A stretch of 64,000 nucleotides of DNA. Source: Cristatella mucedo. Its lineage: Eukaryota; Bryozoa; Phylactolaemata; Cristatellidae. Location of the stretch: positions 12,350,001-12,414,000 of the forward strand of contig WPIO01000008.1 of assembly GCA_009760855.2 (NCBI GenBank). Reading direction: 5' to 3'. Below, piece by piece: positions 23,597 through 34,714 of the stretch. Every line of letters begins with the position of its first letter. Positions within the stretch are counted from its first letter, which is position 1. Under the pieces are notes generated by a model. It worked only from the letters and a program-made list of their open reading frames with translations, had not been told where the DNA came from and did no database searches. A program made the translations under genes and the position numbers.

Positions 23597-24770
23597 TCTG
23601 GTGGCGGAGCTGAAAAAAAGATTTTTAAAATTGTATTTAGCTATCTAAAACGGCGTTAATAAACCGTTAATTAAATAGTTAATTTCGTTAATTGCTAATC
23701 TGTAAAAAAGTCAACTTCGTTAAACGTTAAAGCGTATGGACAAGTAGTGTACCTACGGACAAAATCATTTTTTAAATTATCCATAGAAGTATTTTTTTCT
23801 TTTTATACCGTCTTTACTTCGCGTCACTGTAACAAAATAAATAGGTATACGAAATTAATAAAATGTTATTGTACCTTTGAACGTTCGAAGGTACAACAAA
23901 ATGAATGTCCGGAGGTACAACAAAAGGTTTTTTCAGAAACTTTTACGTGTAAAATAATTTGAGGTTATGAATAATCAAAACAGACAATATATTTAGAAAG
24001 CTCAACACGTATAGTTCATATTCATATATAATACGTATCATACCAATATGAAACAAACAGAATATACAGTACAGTAAAACTATAAAAATATTTACTTTTT
24101 GATCGAATAAAGTTCTGACTGCGACCGTTGACGACACAGTGCACCAATAACTAAACAAACAGAACAGTGTTGCCACATTTAAAAAATGCTACTCTCTTGA
24201 ATTTTTGCATGTATATATCACATTTCTAACCTACTTAAATCGAAACTGTCCGAAGGTAAGGTCCTCCGAAGGTACATCACTTGCCTTTACATACCTTTGA
24301 GAAGATAATTCGCTTCTAAATCGTCTTCTTCTTGAAATAACGAAGAAATTGTTGTTTCTCGCAAGCGATTAAATTAAAACACACGGAGCCGCGCTCCGAG
24401 GAAGACTTACTGAAGACTGAACACTACCGTCCACTGGGTTGCTGGCTGAGTGGTAGTAGTGACTAGTGACGGCAGCAGTCGGCACTTCGGCAGTGACAAG
24501 CATGGAGCCGTCGCCACGGGGCTGGCCACAGCACGGCTGTGGGGCTGGGCCTGGTGCCCAAGCGGCTGTCAGCTGTCCGTATACTCTCTACTCCACCTAT
24601 TCTCACTGTTCTCTGTTGAGTGTTTTAACCTGTTTAAAAGTTTTTTTTGCAGTATAATATTTTGTATGAGTTTTGAAAATAAAATAATATAATTATTAAT
24701 ATTTGCCCATGGAACTGGAGAGCCGCGTCTTGACATCAAAAGAGCCGCCGCATGCGGCTCGCGAGCCGCA
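23597..24770 (-). other. hAT 5' non-coding part
   Basis: This AT-rich leader lies between the transposase start and the right end. It may hold the element's promoter and a 5' intron ending at the CTTTTTTTCAG upstream of the ATG. The subterminal part repeats CGAAGGTAC-type words (23885, 24260, 24270), possible transposase-binding repeats. Confidence 0.4.
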
Positions 24771-24785
24771 CGTTGCCGACCGCTG

Positions 24786-25269
24786 GTGGTTAAGCTCAAA
24801 TTATGGCTCCGACCAGAGCTGCCATGTTTGATGAGGCAGGCGTGCCTAGGAGTAACTAATTTCTGCTCAGCGTTGGTGTAAGTGCGATCGTGAGTCCAAA
24901 ATTGATTGCTGCAGTCATGCTTTCCTTCGGTGGGTTCTACTCCCACAGCAATAAAATAATAGTCAGGATAGGGTAAGCTGTAAGCTCTAAGCAATAAGTA
25001 TGGCAGCTCATTCGTTGCAATGCAGGAATACGGAGCAGCTCAGAGAGAATGAGTAGCAGTACATGATTGACCATGATTTCCACCCACTGTGTGCGTTTAA
25101 TGTTTTATCGCTCACTGGTACTCTAATGCTCACCACCCTGTGGAGGGCCTGTGACATGTTTTTCCAGATAACCGCAAGGTCTCCCTCACCTGGTGCCATC
25201 ACTTAACCCATACCCCTGGTCTCACGACTTGAGTTGAGTGTGTATACACTTACGATGGATAGGTTTCCG
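24786..25269. other. No gene recognised
   Basis: The 484 bases between the hAT end and the tandem array hold short frames only. Confidence 0.5.
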
Positions 25270-27155
25270 TATTTTCTCAGGCCGTTGCCGTCGATTGCCG
25301 CGCATTACCCTCGAATGTACGTTCGAGATTTGTTGAAATGATGCGGTTGCATATTTAATACAGTGCACTGTTATGCAAGAAAAAGGTTATCTTCTGCCAC
25401 CAGCTTTGTTTGTAAATGTAACAGGAAATTATAGATTGCTGTATTGTCTCGAAAAATTGCCGTCGATTTCCACGCATTGCCCAATGTTGAATGCGCAGAA
25501 TGAGAGTATAATTACGGTATTAGTCCCTGCCATTGCTGTCGATTGCCGTGCATTGTTGACAATTAACGCGCAAATTAACTTGAATGTTCTACTATTTCAC
25601 TTTTAGCACCAAGAAATGTGAAATGCTATGACAATTGGCACTTCGAGCAGCCAATTTGTGGTCGACTTGCCACGGATTGCAGTGGATTGCCGCTTCGAGC
25701 CGAGCCGTTGCCGTAGATTGCCATGCATTTCCCGAGAATTTACGAGCTCAACTGCTTAAAATGATGTGGTTGACTTTAACCAGTGTGCTTTTTAACATGA
25801 ATTCAAAGTTGGAGGATTGCGAAACCAATTTCAGGGCATTTTGCATCAGATTGCTGTAGATTGAGGTATTGGCCCGGGCCATTGCAGACAACTGCAGTGC
25901 ATTGCTGCCGAATGGCCGAGACAATTGTAGCGAAACTGTGCGATTACACAGTAACTGGAGATTGGAGCAACGTTCAATAACTATTAGAGCTTAAAGTGTA
26001 CGTATTCTGGTCGTCTTTCGGCGGGTTTCGGTGGATTGACGTACTGGCCCGGGCAGTTGCAGTCAATTGCAATGCATTGCTGCAGAATGGTCGAGGCAAT
26101 TACAGTGAAGTTGTGCGATTACACAATAACCAAAGAGTAGAACAGCGTACAATCACAATTAGAGTTTCTAGTGTACGCTTTCTGGTCGCTGTATGGCGGC
26201 TTGCAGCAGATTTCAGCAGATTGAGGTGGATTGCGGTATGGGACCGGGCCGTTGCAGCTGATTGCATTCATTGCATGAGATCACGCATGTACAATTGAGC
26301 AAAATTTTGTAAATGTACTTTGAACTGAGTCTAATTCTATATGCAATGTCAATTAGAGCTTCACGATGGCGATTTGAAAATGATTTGCAGTGGAATAGAG
26401 TGGTTTGCGGTAGTTTCTTCGGTCATTTCAGGCCATTGCCATCCATTGCCGCAGTGCGAGGGTGCACATTATTTTATTTTAGTTGTTGCGTACGCAGCAT
26501 GGCATACTTTAATATGCAATAAAAACTTGAGCTCGGCGCAAGTTATTTCGATTATTTATTCGGTGGATTGAAGTGGATTGTGGTGTTAGTATTATTGTTA
26601 TTATATTGCTGGCTACTGCAGTCGATTGCAGCACATTGCACGAGAACGGCCGTGCCAATGCAAGTGAAATTTTTTAAGTGCAATTATCGCAGAGTGTGCT
26701 GTCATATGCAATCTAAAAGGAGCTTTTCGAACAGAATTTCTTTTGTTGCACGGTGGAATGCAGAGGATTGCGGTGGATTGCGGTATTGGCCTGGGCCAGT
26801 GCAATGTTATTGTACTGGACTTCGTGAGAACGCATGAGCGGGATCTCGCGAAATTTTCTGCGTACACTGTACGTGTAGCCTAGTTCGATATTCCAAACGT
26901 TTTTCGGAGCTGTGCGCAGCTGATTGGTAGTGGATTTGACGGGAACAAGAATTAATTGTTGTGGATTGCGGTACACGCGTCCGGCGTCAAAGCTCATTTG
27001 CATAAGTGAGCTCACTGACATGAAACATGGCACGCAGATAAAATTGAAGGTATACTACAATATCAGTGCAAATTCTGAGCTCGGCAAAGCCAAAGTCTGG
27101 TCGACGTTAGCCTGATTAGAGTGTATTGCGGCGGATTGTGGTAATTCGTCGAAAC
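25270..27155. repeat. Diverged tandem array (higher-order satellite), copy 1
   Basis: A core reading like GTGGATTGCGGTATTGGCCC-GGGCC(A/G)TTGCAGTCGATTGCA(G)TGCATTGC recurs about every 170-200 bases (for example near 25860, 26035, 26230, 26400, 26575, 26770, 26955), with different sequence between. Monomers differ strongly, while the block 25745-27155 is closely repeated at 35346-36745. This is the pattern of a higher-order satellite. Frames in it are chance. Confidence 0.75.
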
Positions 27156-27796
27156 CGGCCGGTACTGCTCCTCTGCTAAAGCGGCGGTGAACAGCTGCTG
27201 GAAGCATCATCGAGAGGGGCCAGTGCACAGCTGTGGTCCATCTCTGATGTGGCGTGGCGTGGACCCAGGCCGGTAACCCGCTGGTGAAGAGATGGTGGAT
27301 TCACCATCAGGGTCGGCCGGTGCACAGCTGCGGTCGATGAGAGGGGATTCGAGCGGGAGAGAGAGGCGACGGAAGTCGTGCTCCCCTCTGCTCCGTGCGT
27401 CGTGGATTAAACTGGTGGTGGTGGTGGGCAGTCATCGGCAGGCGTTTCTGTGCGTGCGTGAACCAAGCAACAGGGAGACGTGTAAAAGTAAGCCCGTAAG
27501 GCAGTTAGCAGAACTGCCTGGTCGTGCGGCATTAAGCGAAATGGAGCCGTTTGAACCCAGCCGGCTTCAAAAATGGTGCCGTACGTCTACGCTATGCAAT
27601 TGAGTCACCAACGTTAATGATTATGCCATCACTTATCAAGGTGAACTTGTTCTAATAAGCCCATTAATTAAGGGATTTCACATGCTGCAGGCGCGGCTTG
27701 CAAAAAGCCGTAGGTCGGCTGTCTTGCACAAGCAAGTGTTACTGCCAGTCTCCGGTGTCATCGAAGCTGTGTTCGTTTTGACGAATACATCGAAAG
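27156..27796. other. No gene recognised; possible 3' UTR of the CD225 gene
   Basis: A plus-strand frame at 27292-27603 is Arg/Ser-rich and unassigned. The minus strand here is downstream of the CD225 stop and could be its 3' UTR; I see no AATAAA close to the stop. Confidence 0.35.
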
Positions 27797-28081
27797 CTAA
27801 ATAACACCCATTGAAAAAAGCCCTGCAATTACCACGGTCGCGAGCCAGAAAGCGATGCCTCCGAATATTCCGATCGTGGCCAGCTTCTTCGTGGCAGTCG
27901 AGCGATCCCGAGCTGCGCTGAAATCTCGCTGCCGGATCGAGGTGCTTGTATCCAGCGAGCGAATGATTGCGAAGACGCCGACTGGCAGGAGGCAGACGGC
28001 GGAGAGCACGGAGAGCAGCAGATGGTCGGGCGGCGCTTCGTTTCGAGCTCGGTCCCGTTGCTGGTTTGGAGTAATGTTCAC
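27797..28081 (-). CDS. CD225/dispanin-family membrane protein, terminal exon
   Basis: It encodes 94 residues and a TAG stop. After a polar lead (NITPNQQRDRARNEAPPDH) come a first hydrophobic segment, LLLSVLSAVCLLPVGVFAII, the loop with RQRDFSAARDRSTATKK, and a second helix, IGIFGGIAFWLATVVIAGLF. The order PxDxLxxS-(helix with Cys and P-x-G)-R-x-x-D/G-x-x-x-A-x-x-x-S-x-x-A-(helix) is that of CD225 (IFITM, PRRT1, TMEM91 and relatives). These proteins act at membranes in trafficking or fusion control; the role here is unknown. The start is the acceptor CTATTATTTTTGCCGGTCCAG, phase 0; the frame also stays open upstream to 28171. The first exon is not identified. Confidence 0.72.
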   Translation of the reverse strand: MNITPNQQRDRARNEAPPDHLLLSVLSAVCLLPVGVFAIIRSLDTSTSIRQRDFSAARDRSTATKKLATIGIFGGIAFWLATVVIAGLFSMGVI

Positions 28082-28620
28082 CTGGACCGGCAAAAATAAT
28101 AGACGGCGCGCATACAAGCTACAGCTGGAGCTACGAGACGAAGCAAAAACCGATTCCAGCGTGCACTGCAATGGATGGCGGCCGGCCTCTGAGATGCCGA
28201 CCTCTAAAAACTTGATTTACATGTCGCTTCCGTTTAACGTATTTAGCTTAGTCTGCAAGCGCTTCGTCCATGCTTCTCTGTGTATTTTCGAACTCTGGCT
28301 CATGATACATGCACACCTACTGATATATACTCAAAACCAGCGAGACCAATAGCAGGCTATATGCATTGTGTATTCGAGTATAGCGGTAAAACTGCCGCAC
28401 AGCGCTTCTCGCAGCACTGTCTAAGCCATATACCAGGAGCACTCCATGATGGCGGACTAAGGAAGTTCAGCCGAACAGTTCTGCTTTCACGCTGCACCCT
28501 TGAGCAAGTCCTAGTGTGGGAGATTCACACATGTAGGTCAATGAAATACCCTGTCGAGTGAAGCATTTGCACCACCCCTGGGACTCATAGCCCGTGGGAT
28601 CAAAACGTGAGTATGGCAAG
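28082..28620. other. Presumed CD225 intron, no exon seen
   Basis: Short frames only. The N-terminal exon of the CD225 gene should lie at higher coordinates on the minus strand. Confidence 0.4.
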
Positions 28621-28665
28621 ATATATATATATATGCACACACGAGCACACACACACATATATATT

Positions 28666-28700
<35 letters not shown>

Positions 28701-28736
28701 ATGTATATGTGTGTGTGCATATATATGTAAATATAC

Positions 28737-28769
<33 letters not shown>

Positions 28770-28775
28770 CACGTA
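28621..28775. repeat. Compound TA/TG/CA microsatellite
   Basis: Blocks of TA, ACAC, TA, TGTG and TA alternate. The long Tyr/Ile/Thr/His-rich frames on both strands come from this repeat. Confidence 0.95.
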
Positions 28776-29055
28776 TACGTGCACATACGTTTACATTTCG
28801 CACGGGATCAGGGGTTCGGTAAATCATGGGTTGGGGAAGTTTTCTGAGTGTTACCCACAATCTATGAGGTGAATTCAAAGCCTCACACTTCACATGACTA
28901 GCCGAAACAGGCATCTTTGACAGACACTACTATGTTACTTGAAGTTATCTAGGGGAGTTAAGATGGTCAAAATAAAAACTGATAAACGTATCTTAGGTTT
29001 GATTAAGGAAGTAGTATATATATCAACGAGCTCAATGACCTCGTACTACTAAATT

Positions 29056-29323
29056 TGTAACCGCGTAGAGGTTCGTCCCCCGGTTCTCTACCGGTGGACT
29101 GTGTGATGCAGTGCTGCAGTGCGGTTAAAACACAGGCGGCCACAACTGGGTGCCGAAAGCAACAGTTTATTGTGGGCCTGTTAGTAGTGGTTACGCGCCG
29201 GCGCAAGCGCTTTACGCGGCGCGTACCGGACCGACGGAGTTAACTTCGCGAACTCCCGAAGCCTGCGTATAATACACTAACCTATGCGCGCGTCGCTTGC
29301 AATTGCGAAGGCGGGTTGCTACA
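29056..29323 (-). mobile_element. Probable retrotransposon LTR (268 bp)
   Basis: On the minus strand it begins TGTAGCAACCCGCC and ends GCGGTTACA (TG...CA termini). Inside, ATTATACGCAGG lies upstream of an AATAAA (CACAATAAACTG), in the right order for promoter and polyadenylation. The sequence just beyond the 3' end, AATTTAGTAGTACGAGG, resembles the primer-binding region of Ty3-type elements. No target duplication is visible, and no pol gene follows. It may be an element reduced to one LTR and leader. Confidence 0.4.
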
Positions 29324-29429
29324 GCACCCCAAGATACGAGCAGCTAACTGAGTAGCCGGCAGAACACAACTTCGCAGTCTAAGTTACACTTAGCTGTTCG
29401 TCGCCGTAGGTTCGTCTCTCGTGCTCTCG

Positions 29430-29725
29430 AAGCGTAGTCTCGCATCGACTACCAAGCTGCAGCTCTGAGCTCTCGGGGCGTAGTCCCTGCTCGACTACCC
29501 AAGCTCTCTCAGCTCTCGGGGCGTAGTCTCTCTCGACTACCCAAGCTCTCTCAGCTCTCGGGGCGTAGTCTCTCTCGACTACCCAAGCTCTCTCAGCTCT
29601 CGGGGCGTAGTCTCTCTCGACTACCCAAGCTGTCTCAGCTCTCGGGGCGTAGTCTCTCTCGACTACCCAAGCTCTCTCAGCTCTCGGGGCGTAGTCTCTC
29701 TCGAGTACCCAAGCTGTCCGAGTAA
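29430..29725. repeat. 42-bp minisatellite, about 6.5 copies, hairpin in each unit
   Basis: GTAGTC starts at 29480, 29523, 29565, 29607, 29649 and 29691. Each unit carries GTAGTC-TCTCTC-GACTAC, a 6-bp stem with a 6-base loop, and CTCTCGGGGC. The middle copies are identical; the outer ones are diverged. Confidence 0.92.
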
Positions 29726-29802
29726 GCTCTCACTCGTCTCATTATATTCTCTCTCCTTTCCACTCCTGACCTCGCGCGCCGCTGCTATTTCTACTTCAGC
29801 AT

Positions 29803-30030
29803 ATTAGTCGGTGCACATCCCGACCGCAACGTCTGCACCAGGCTTCATTCTAACTTTAGCGGGTAGACCAGGAGTCGGGCTTGTACTAGCTGTCCAAGTC
29901 GAACCCGCTAAGACAACCACATTAGTCGCTCCATCTCCTAACCGCATCGCCTGCATAAAGCTCCATTCTAACCTGAGCTAGGTGAGTCAGGAGCTGGGTC
30001 TGTACTAGGCGCCCTAGTCGACCCCCCCCC
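29803..30030. repeat. 118-bp tandem duplication, two diverged copies
   Basis: ATTAGTCG begins the copies at 29803 and 29921. Shared words in order are CCGCA, TGCA, CATTCTAAC, TCAGGAG/CCAGGAG and TGTACTAG. About a quarter of positions differ, so the duplication is old. Confidence 0.75.
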
Positions 30031-31224
30031 CCTCTAAGGCAAGGGCTCCCATCGCGGCTAAGCTGAGAGCTGCACCAGTGCAAATTGTATTTTAATTAGC
30101 CTGCATTAACTGTAAAAATCTATTTTTACCTCATTTGGGGTCAGTTGTCCCTGTTACCAGACCCCTAACCTAATGAGGTTCTGTAAAAATGCGATAATAA
30201 ATGAACAAACTTAGTGGGGTGCCTATTCCCGATGTAAATGTATAAATGCCATGCATAATGATGTGTAGTTTTGAGAGTGCAGTACATATTAAACTCAGAA
30301 TTTCTCACTTGCCTTTGGTGATTCTGTCTTAGTCAGTGATGTAATATAAGGAGGGAATTTTCAGGCTTTTATGCTTACAACTCTCATTCTCCGAGAAGAG
30401 CTACATAAAGAAGATGTCTAATGTGCAGCCATTTGCCGGTAGTCACATGGGCTGAGACAGCGTCCAGAAGTAAGCCATTCGGCCAATAGATCTAGCGAGT
30501 GGGTTATGTTCAGGTCTAATTCTACCAAAATATTCGTACGAAATCGTGTGCTTGCGAAATAAGCTGTTGATCACACTAGACACACTGCAACAGGCAAAGC
30601 GTTTTGACGGCCAAGAAATAAAAAAGAGGCTAAAAGAATTCTTTCTTATATGGTGTTCCACAGCTGTTTTATTTTTAATACTGTGTCAAGTATTTATTAA
30701 TTTTATTTTTAAGTGACAGTGCCAGAAACAAACTACCGCACACAAATTAGGTTCGCAAAAAAATTGGCAACATCAGTGGTGGTTAAGGAAGTGAGTAGCC
30801 TATCGACAGGAGAAACCGCTGCACATCACTAAAATACATTACAGAGGCACAGCTACGGACGCTTGCCAAGCTTAGGCAGGAGCGGAAGTATAATAAGGGA
30901 AGCTCAGCTAATGCAGAGCCCATCCATAAATGCACCATTGTCGTTTTCTGTCGCAAGACAGAGAGGGTGGAAATTGAAAAGAAACAAGGATTCGGGAGGA
31001 GGAAGATTAAGCCACGCCCATCACAAACGTAGTAGTAGGGAAACCCCTATTGTTTGAAAAACACATTAACATTTTTTTCAAGCCTTCACATATCAATCTA
31101 AATTGCTGATCAGTCAAATCGGGAGAGGTAGGTGACATTGAAACGCCATATTAGCAAGCCGCATAAAAGTTTGGCCGCTGCGAGAGTAAGCAATAAAAAT
31201 TAGGACTGGAGGTGTGCGCTTGAA
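30031..31224. other. No gene recognised
   Basis: The region holds a C-run at 30023-30032 and short frames. Nothing is assigned. Confidence 0.5.
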
Positions 31225-31762
31225 GGGTTTAGGGTTTAGGGTTTGGAGTTTAGGGTTTAGGGTTTAGGGTTTAGGGTTTAGGGTTTAGGGTTTAGGGTTT
31301 AGGGTTTAGGGTTTAGGGTTTAGGGTTTAGGGTTTAGGGTTTAGGGTTTGGAGTTTAGGGTTTAGGGTTTAGGGTTTAGGGTTTAGGGTTTAGGGTTTAG
31401 GGTTTAGGGTTTAGGGTTTAGGGTTTAGGGTTTAGGGTTTAGGGTTTAGGGTTTAGGGTTTAGGGTTTAGGGTTTAGGTTTAGGGTTTAGGGTTTAGGGT
31501 TTAGGGTTTAGGGTTTAGGGTTTAGGGTTTAGGGTTTAGGGTTTAGGGTTTAGGGTTTAGGGTTTAGGGTTTAGGGTTTAGGGTTTAGGGATTAGGGTTT
31601 AGGGTTTAGGGTTTAGGGTTTAGGGTTTAGGGTTTAGGGTTTAGGGTTTACGGTTTAGGGTTTAGGGTTTAGGGTTTAGGGTTTAGGGTTTAGGGTTTAG
31701 GGTTTAGGGTTTAGGGTTTAGGGTTTAGGGTTTAGGGTTTAGGGTTTAGGGTTTAGGGTTTA
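31225..31762 (+). repeat. Interstitial TTTAGGG telomere-type array, about 77 units
   Basis: There are 538 bases of GGGTTTA units, almost perfect. Variants are two TTTGGAG units near the start (about 31243 and 31348), a 6-base unit near 31476, GGGATTA near 31590 and TTTACGG near 31650. Non-repetitive DNA flanks both sides, so it is internal. TTTAGGG is the usual plant telomere unit; most animals use TTAGGG. Confidence 0.97.
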
Positions 31763-33869
31763 TGGTATCTGAAAATTACTAATTAAAGTAACTAATCGAG
31801 TCACCTCGCATAGACATGTTTGTAGGTCATGGCTTTGTTTCAAACTTAAACTTGTAATTGCAATCAATATATCAAAGTCCCATGGGTTCAAAGTAAAATA
31901 ATCTATTGAGCCACTGCATATAAAATTTCTTACTTAGAAATTTCTCAAAACTTACATTGCGATGGACTGCAGACGTTGTAAATTTGAATAGATATTAAGT
32001 GAGAGCTACCAGCCGTTACCGTGCTGATTTCTACCTTCAAACATCTTTAAATTTACTGGATCGCCGATGACTTGAACAAACTCTTCAGCTGTTATAGACG
32101 GATAGTAGGGTATGCATAGGCCTCGCTCTAAGGATATCAGAATCGCGAAGTGCCCACTTGCTACGGGGCTGCTAGTCAGCAATGGCTGGATGATAATCGG
32201 TTCTGCTTTAGTTACTTCCAAACTCTTGAAGCACTTCGATCGGTTGCTGCCACTCTTACAGTTTAATTATCTCCAGTGCCCTTCCTGCTTACAACTCCCA
32301 CATTAACCCGAGCTTCTATGGGGCCTTCACAGCGGCAGCACTGGGGCAGCACCGGTGCAGCACCGACGCTGAAGGGTAGCAGCGGGGCAACACACCGGCA
32401 ACAACGGGGCTGCAGCCCCGCGACTGCAGACTCATCGAAGCAACTCACCATTTCAATGCGAAATTTGTGTGAAGAAAACGCAGCAGTCAGAACCAAAAAA
32501 AAGTAGCTCGAGTCTCGACGGTGAGCAGCCAAAGAACAGAGTTCAGAAGTAGCGCGTCGAAGCAGCAATCACCTGAATAGGGGCGCGAACAAAAAACCAA
32601 CAGGGGCGAATAGCCAACCGGCCTGACGCGGTTGAGCTCTCTGCCTCTGGTCACGTGAAGTGATTCACGGGACTTACGAAAAGTTGTCAACACTTGGCAG
32701 CAGCTGTGGAGCGGGCGACTGCGCTCTTCGTCCAGCGAGGGGCAATTGAATGAGCGTGACATCATCGGCCTTTTCACAAGCAACTGAGAGCGAGGGAGCG
32801 AACGAGTGCAAAGGAAATTGCAAAGGAAAACGAAAGCATACGCAGCAGCAGTCCACTGGAAGTTGGCGACAAGGAAAAAGTGAAGCTGGCAGACTCGGAA
32901 CACTGAGCCGAATACGTGAGCTCGGCAGATTGAGTTCACGATCGACCTTTAACAACTGCCGTTTTATTCCGGCGTAAGCAAGCGGCAGCGAGCGCTGAGC
33001 GACGCACGTGCCTGTAGGTGGAGCTAGGGGCTCGGAGCTTAGTTCCTCTCTTGCCTCTGACCTCGCAGAGGGCTAAGGTACGCAAAGAGAATTTCCATCT
33101 GCTTGTCCGGCTGTAGGCTTCCAAGCTATCTCGGCTCGCGCGCGGAGGCCATTGATCAGTCGGCCACTTCAATTCGAGTCAGCTGCAAGCCGTGCCTGGC
33201 CACCTTCCCGAGGAAAAATCATGGACCACACTAGAAGATTCAAGAGCTAAGGAGTACTGCACTATTTGACAGCTGGCTGACGCTCAGCTTTGCACATTCA
33301 CACTATTTGAGTGATGGCCGCCATAAGCGATACAGCTCAGACCTGCTCTGAGAATCCCGAGAGTTCTTCGTTCAGAGAGCCGTGGAAATTGCGTGGTGAT
33401 TGTCCGGTTTCGGGTGCCCAGAGGATAACGGTTTGTTGCTGATTTAGTTGGTATGGATGCATTTCCAGAGCATGCCTCTGCCATGGCTCGCGAGCTAGGT
33501 ACCAGCTGTAGAACTCGCCGGAATACCAGAGTGGCTACCGGCGGCGCCTAACGAATATGTGTACCGTTGTTACTAACAGCACAAAAATTGTTCTTCCGTT
33601 AGAAGACTGCTAGTTTTACTATTCACGGTCAGACACTTTCTCACGTTCGAACGGCAGATAGTTTCTTCAACCATTATACAGAAATTAGTGATTAGTCATT
33701 AGGGATAAAGACGTCACTAAACTCGGTGGCTTCTTTGAAGTGGTGCCTCTGGAATGCCTGTTCTGAATGCAATAAACAGTTGACATATGCCAGGTACTTG
33801 ACGATGCTCTTGACATTGTTGCAGTTACTGAGATCAGGCTGAACCACAAGAACTACTCGGCCATCACGT
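31763..33869. other. No confirmed gene; one protein-like minus frame
   Basis: The minus frame 32006-32221 (open further upstream) reads like protein (HFAILISLERGLCIPYYPSI, EEFVQVIGDPVNLKMFE) but matches no family I know. Its ends do not have clear splice sites. The 32300-33500 stretch is moderately GC-rich with overlapping frames on both strands. Confidence 0.3.
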
Positions 33870-34208
33870 CGTCAAGAGATGTCGTCACGACATCTCGTGG
33901 CTTGTCCAAATTTACAAAGAAAGTAAAAAACTCATCTCTTTATGAGAACATTTAGTGGGTCCCTATGATTTATCCTTTATCTGCTTTTGCGTGCAGACAC
34001 TGTTGCATGCTGCCACTAACCCCACTTGCATGCTGACCCTGTGGATGTCACACCTAACCATGTTATTATTGTTATTTATTGAGCATGCCACCACGTACCA
34101 CTGGATCATGCTTCCTTTGCAGCAATTTTAAAGCGCCTAGAAAGAGATTTGAGTTTTCTGAGGGTGCTTTATCAAATGTATTATCGTTAGTAGTACTATT
34201 ATTATCAC
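33870..34208 (+). repeat. LINE family 1 3' end
   Basis: It aligns with 42015-42365. It starts in the last codons of the reverse-transcriptase frame (GTCGTCACGACATC), then shows the TGCATGCTG/ACCATGTTATT 3' UTR and the terminal AAAGCGCCTAGAAAGAGATT...TTCTGAGGGTGCTTTA with an AT-rich ATT tail. A 21-bp palindrome (33876-33896) lies at its left end. Confidence 0.8.
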
Positions 34209-34714
34209 CGATGCAAACTCGGAACAGCCAGTAAATCTTTCCTTATACTGTGAGATCGCTGAAGCTTAGAAAAGACTCCCACACAATTTCAATTAAGGCT
34301 TTTTTCTCGGCTTCGACTATAAACAGTCTTTTGAATCTCAGACTCTCTATCCAACCAGCGTCAGTTGGACAGCTGTATTGGTGATTTATTGAGCATCAGC
34401 TAGCAAGCCCACATTAACCACTGACTTCTCTGAATTTCTCTCACTTCTTTGCAACAGGAGTCACCATGTTCTCACTCTGAGTGAATTCAAATATCAGTAT
34501 AGACTGTACTTATGACCTGATGTGTTCCAAGATACTTAATGTTCCAGGTTGAGGTGAGGATAGACTCGCTTATACTCCTAAAAGGATAGCATAGAAATGT
34601 TCGATCCCGAATGTCGAATTCCATGTGAATGGTTTTACCTTCAACATGGATCCGTATCTTGCACGGTTTGTGGGTCGCACTTCTTGCAGAATGAATAAAA
34701 ACGACGTCCTCTGA
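34209..34714. other. No gene recognised
   Basis: This stretch lies between the LINE tail and the gag remnant. Short frames only. Confidence 0.5.

Larger units (their letters stand above)
21073..24785 (-). mobile_element. hAT (Charlie/ZBED-like) DNA transposon
   Basis: The ends are CAGGGGTCGGCAACC on the left and, read inwards from the right, CAGCGGTCGGCAACGTGCGG. These are inverted repeats of the hAT-Charlie type. A transposase frame lies between them on the minus strand. An 8-bp target duplication is expected, but the flanks are GACTAGCT and GTGGTTAA, which do not match, so one flank is altered or the ends recombined. A LINE family 2 tail is nested at 21185-21412. The element is nearly full length but the transposase carries lesions. 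Confidence 0.85.

Noticed and set aside
29430-29725. CRISPR-like array
   Set aside because: The 42-bp units are contiguous without unique spacers, and the genome is eukaryotic. It is a minisatellite.
31225-31762. A true chromosome end
   Set aside because: Ordinary sequence continues on both sides for tens of kilobases.
32006-32221. A protein-like minus frame (EEFVQVIGDPVNLKMFE)
   Set aside because: It reads plausibly, but I know no match and see no clear exon borders. It is mentioned only in the region note.
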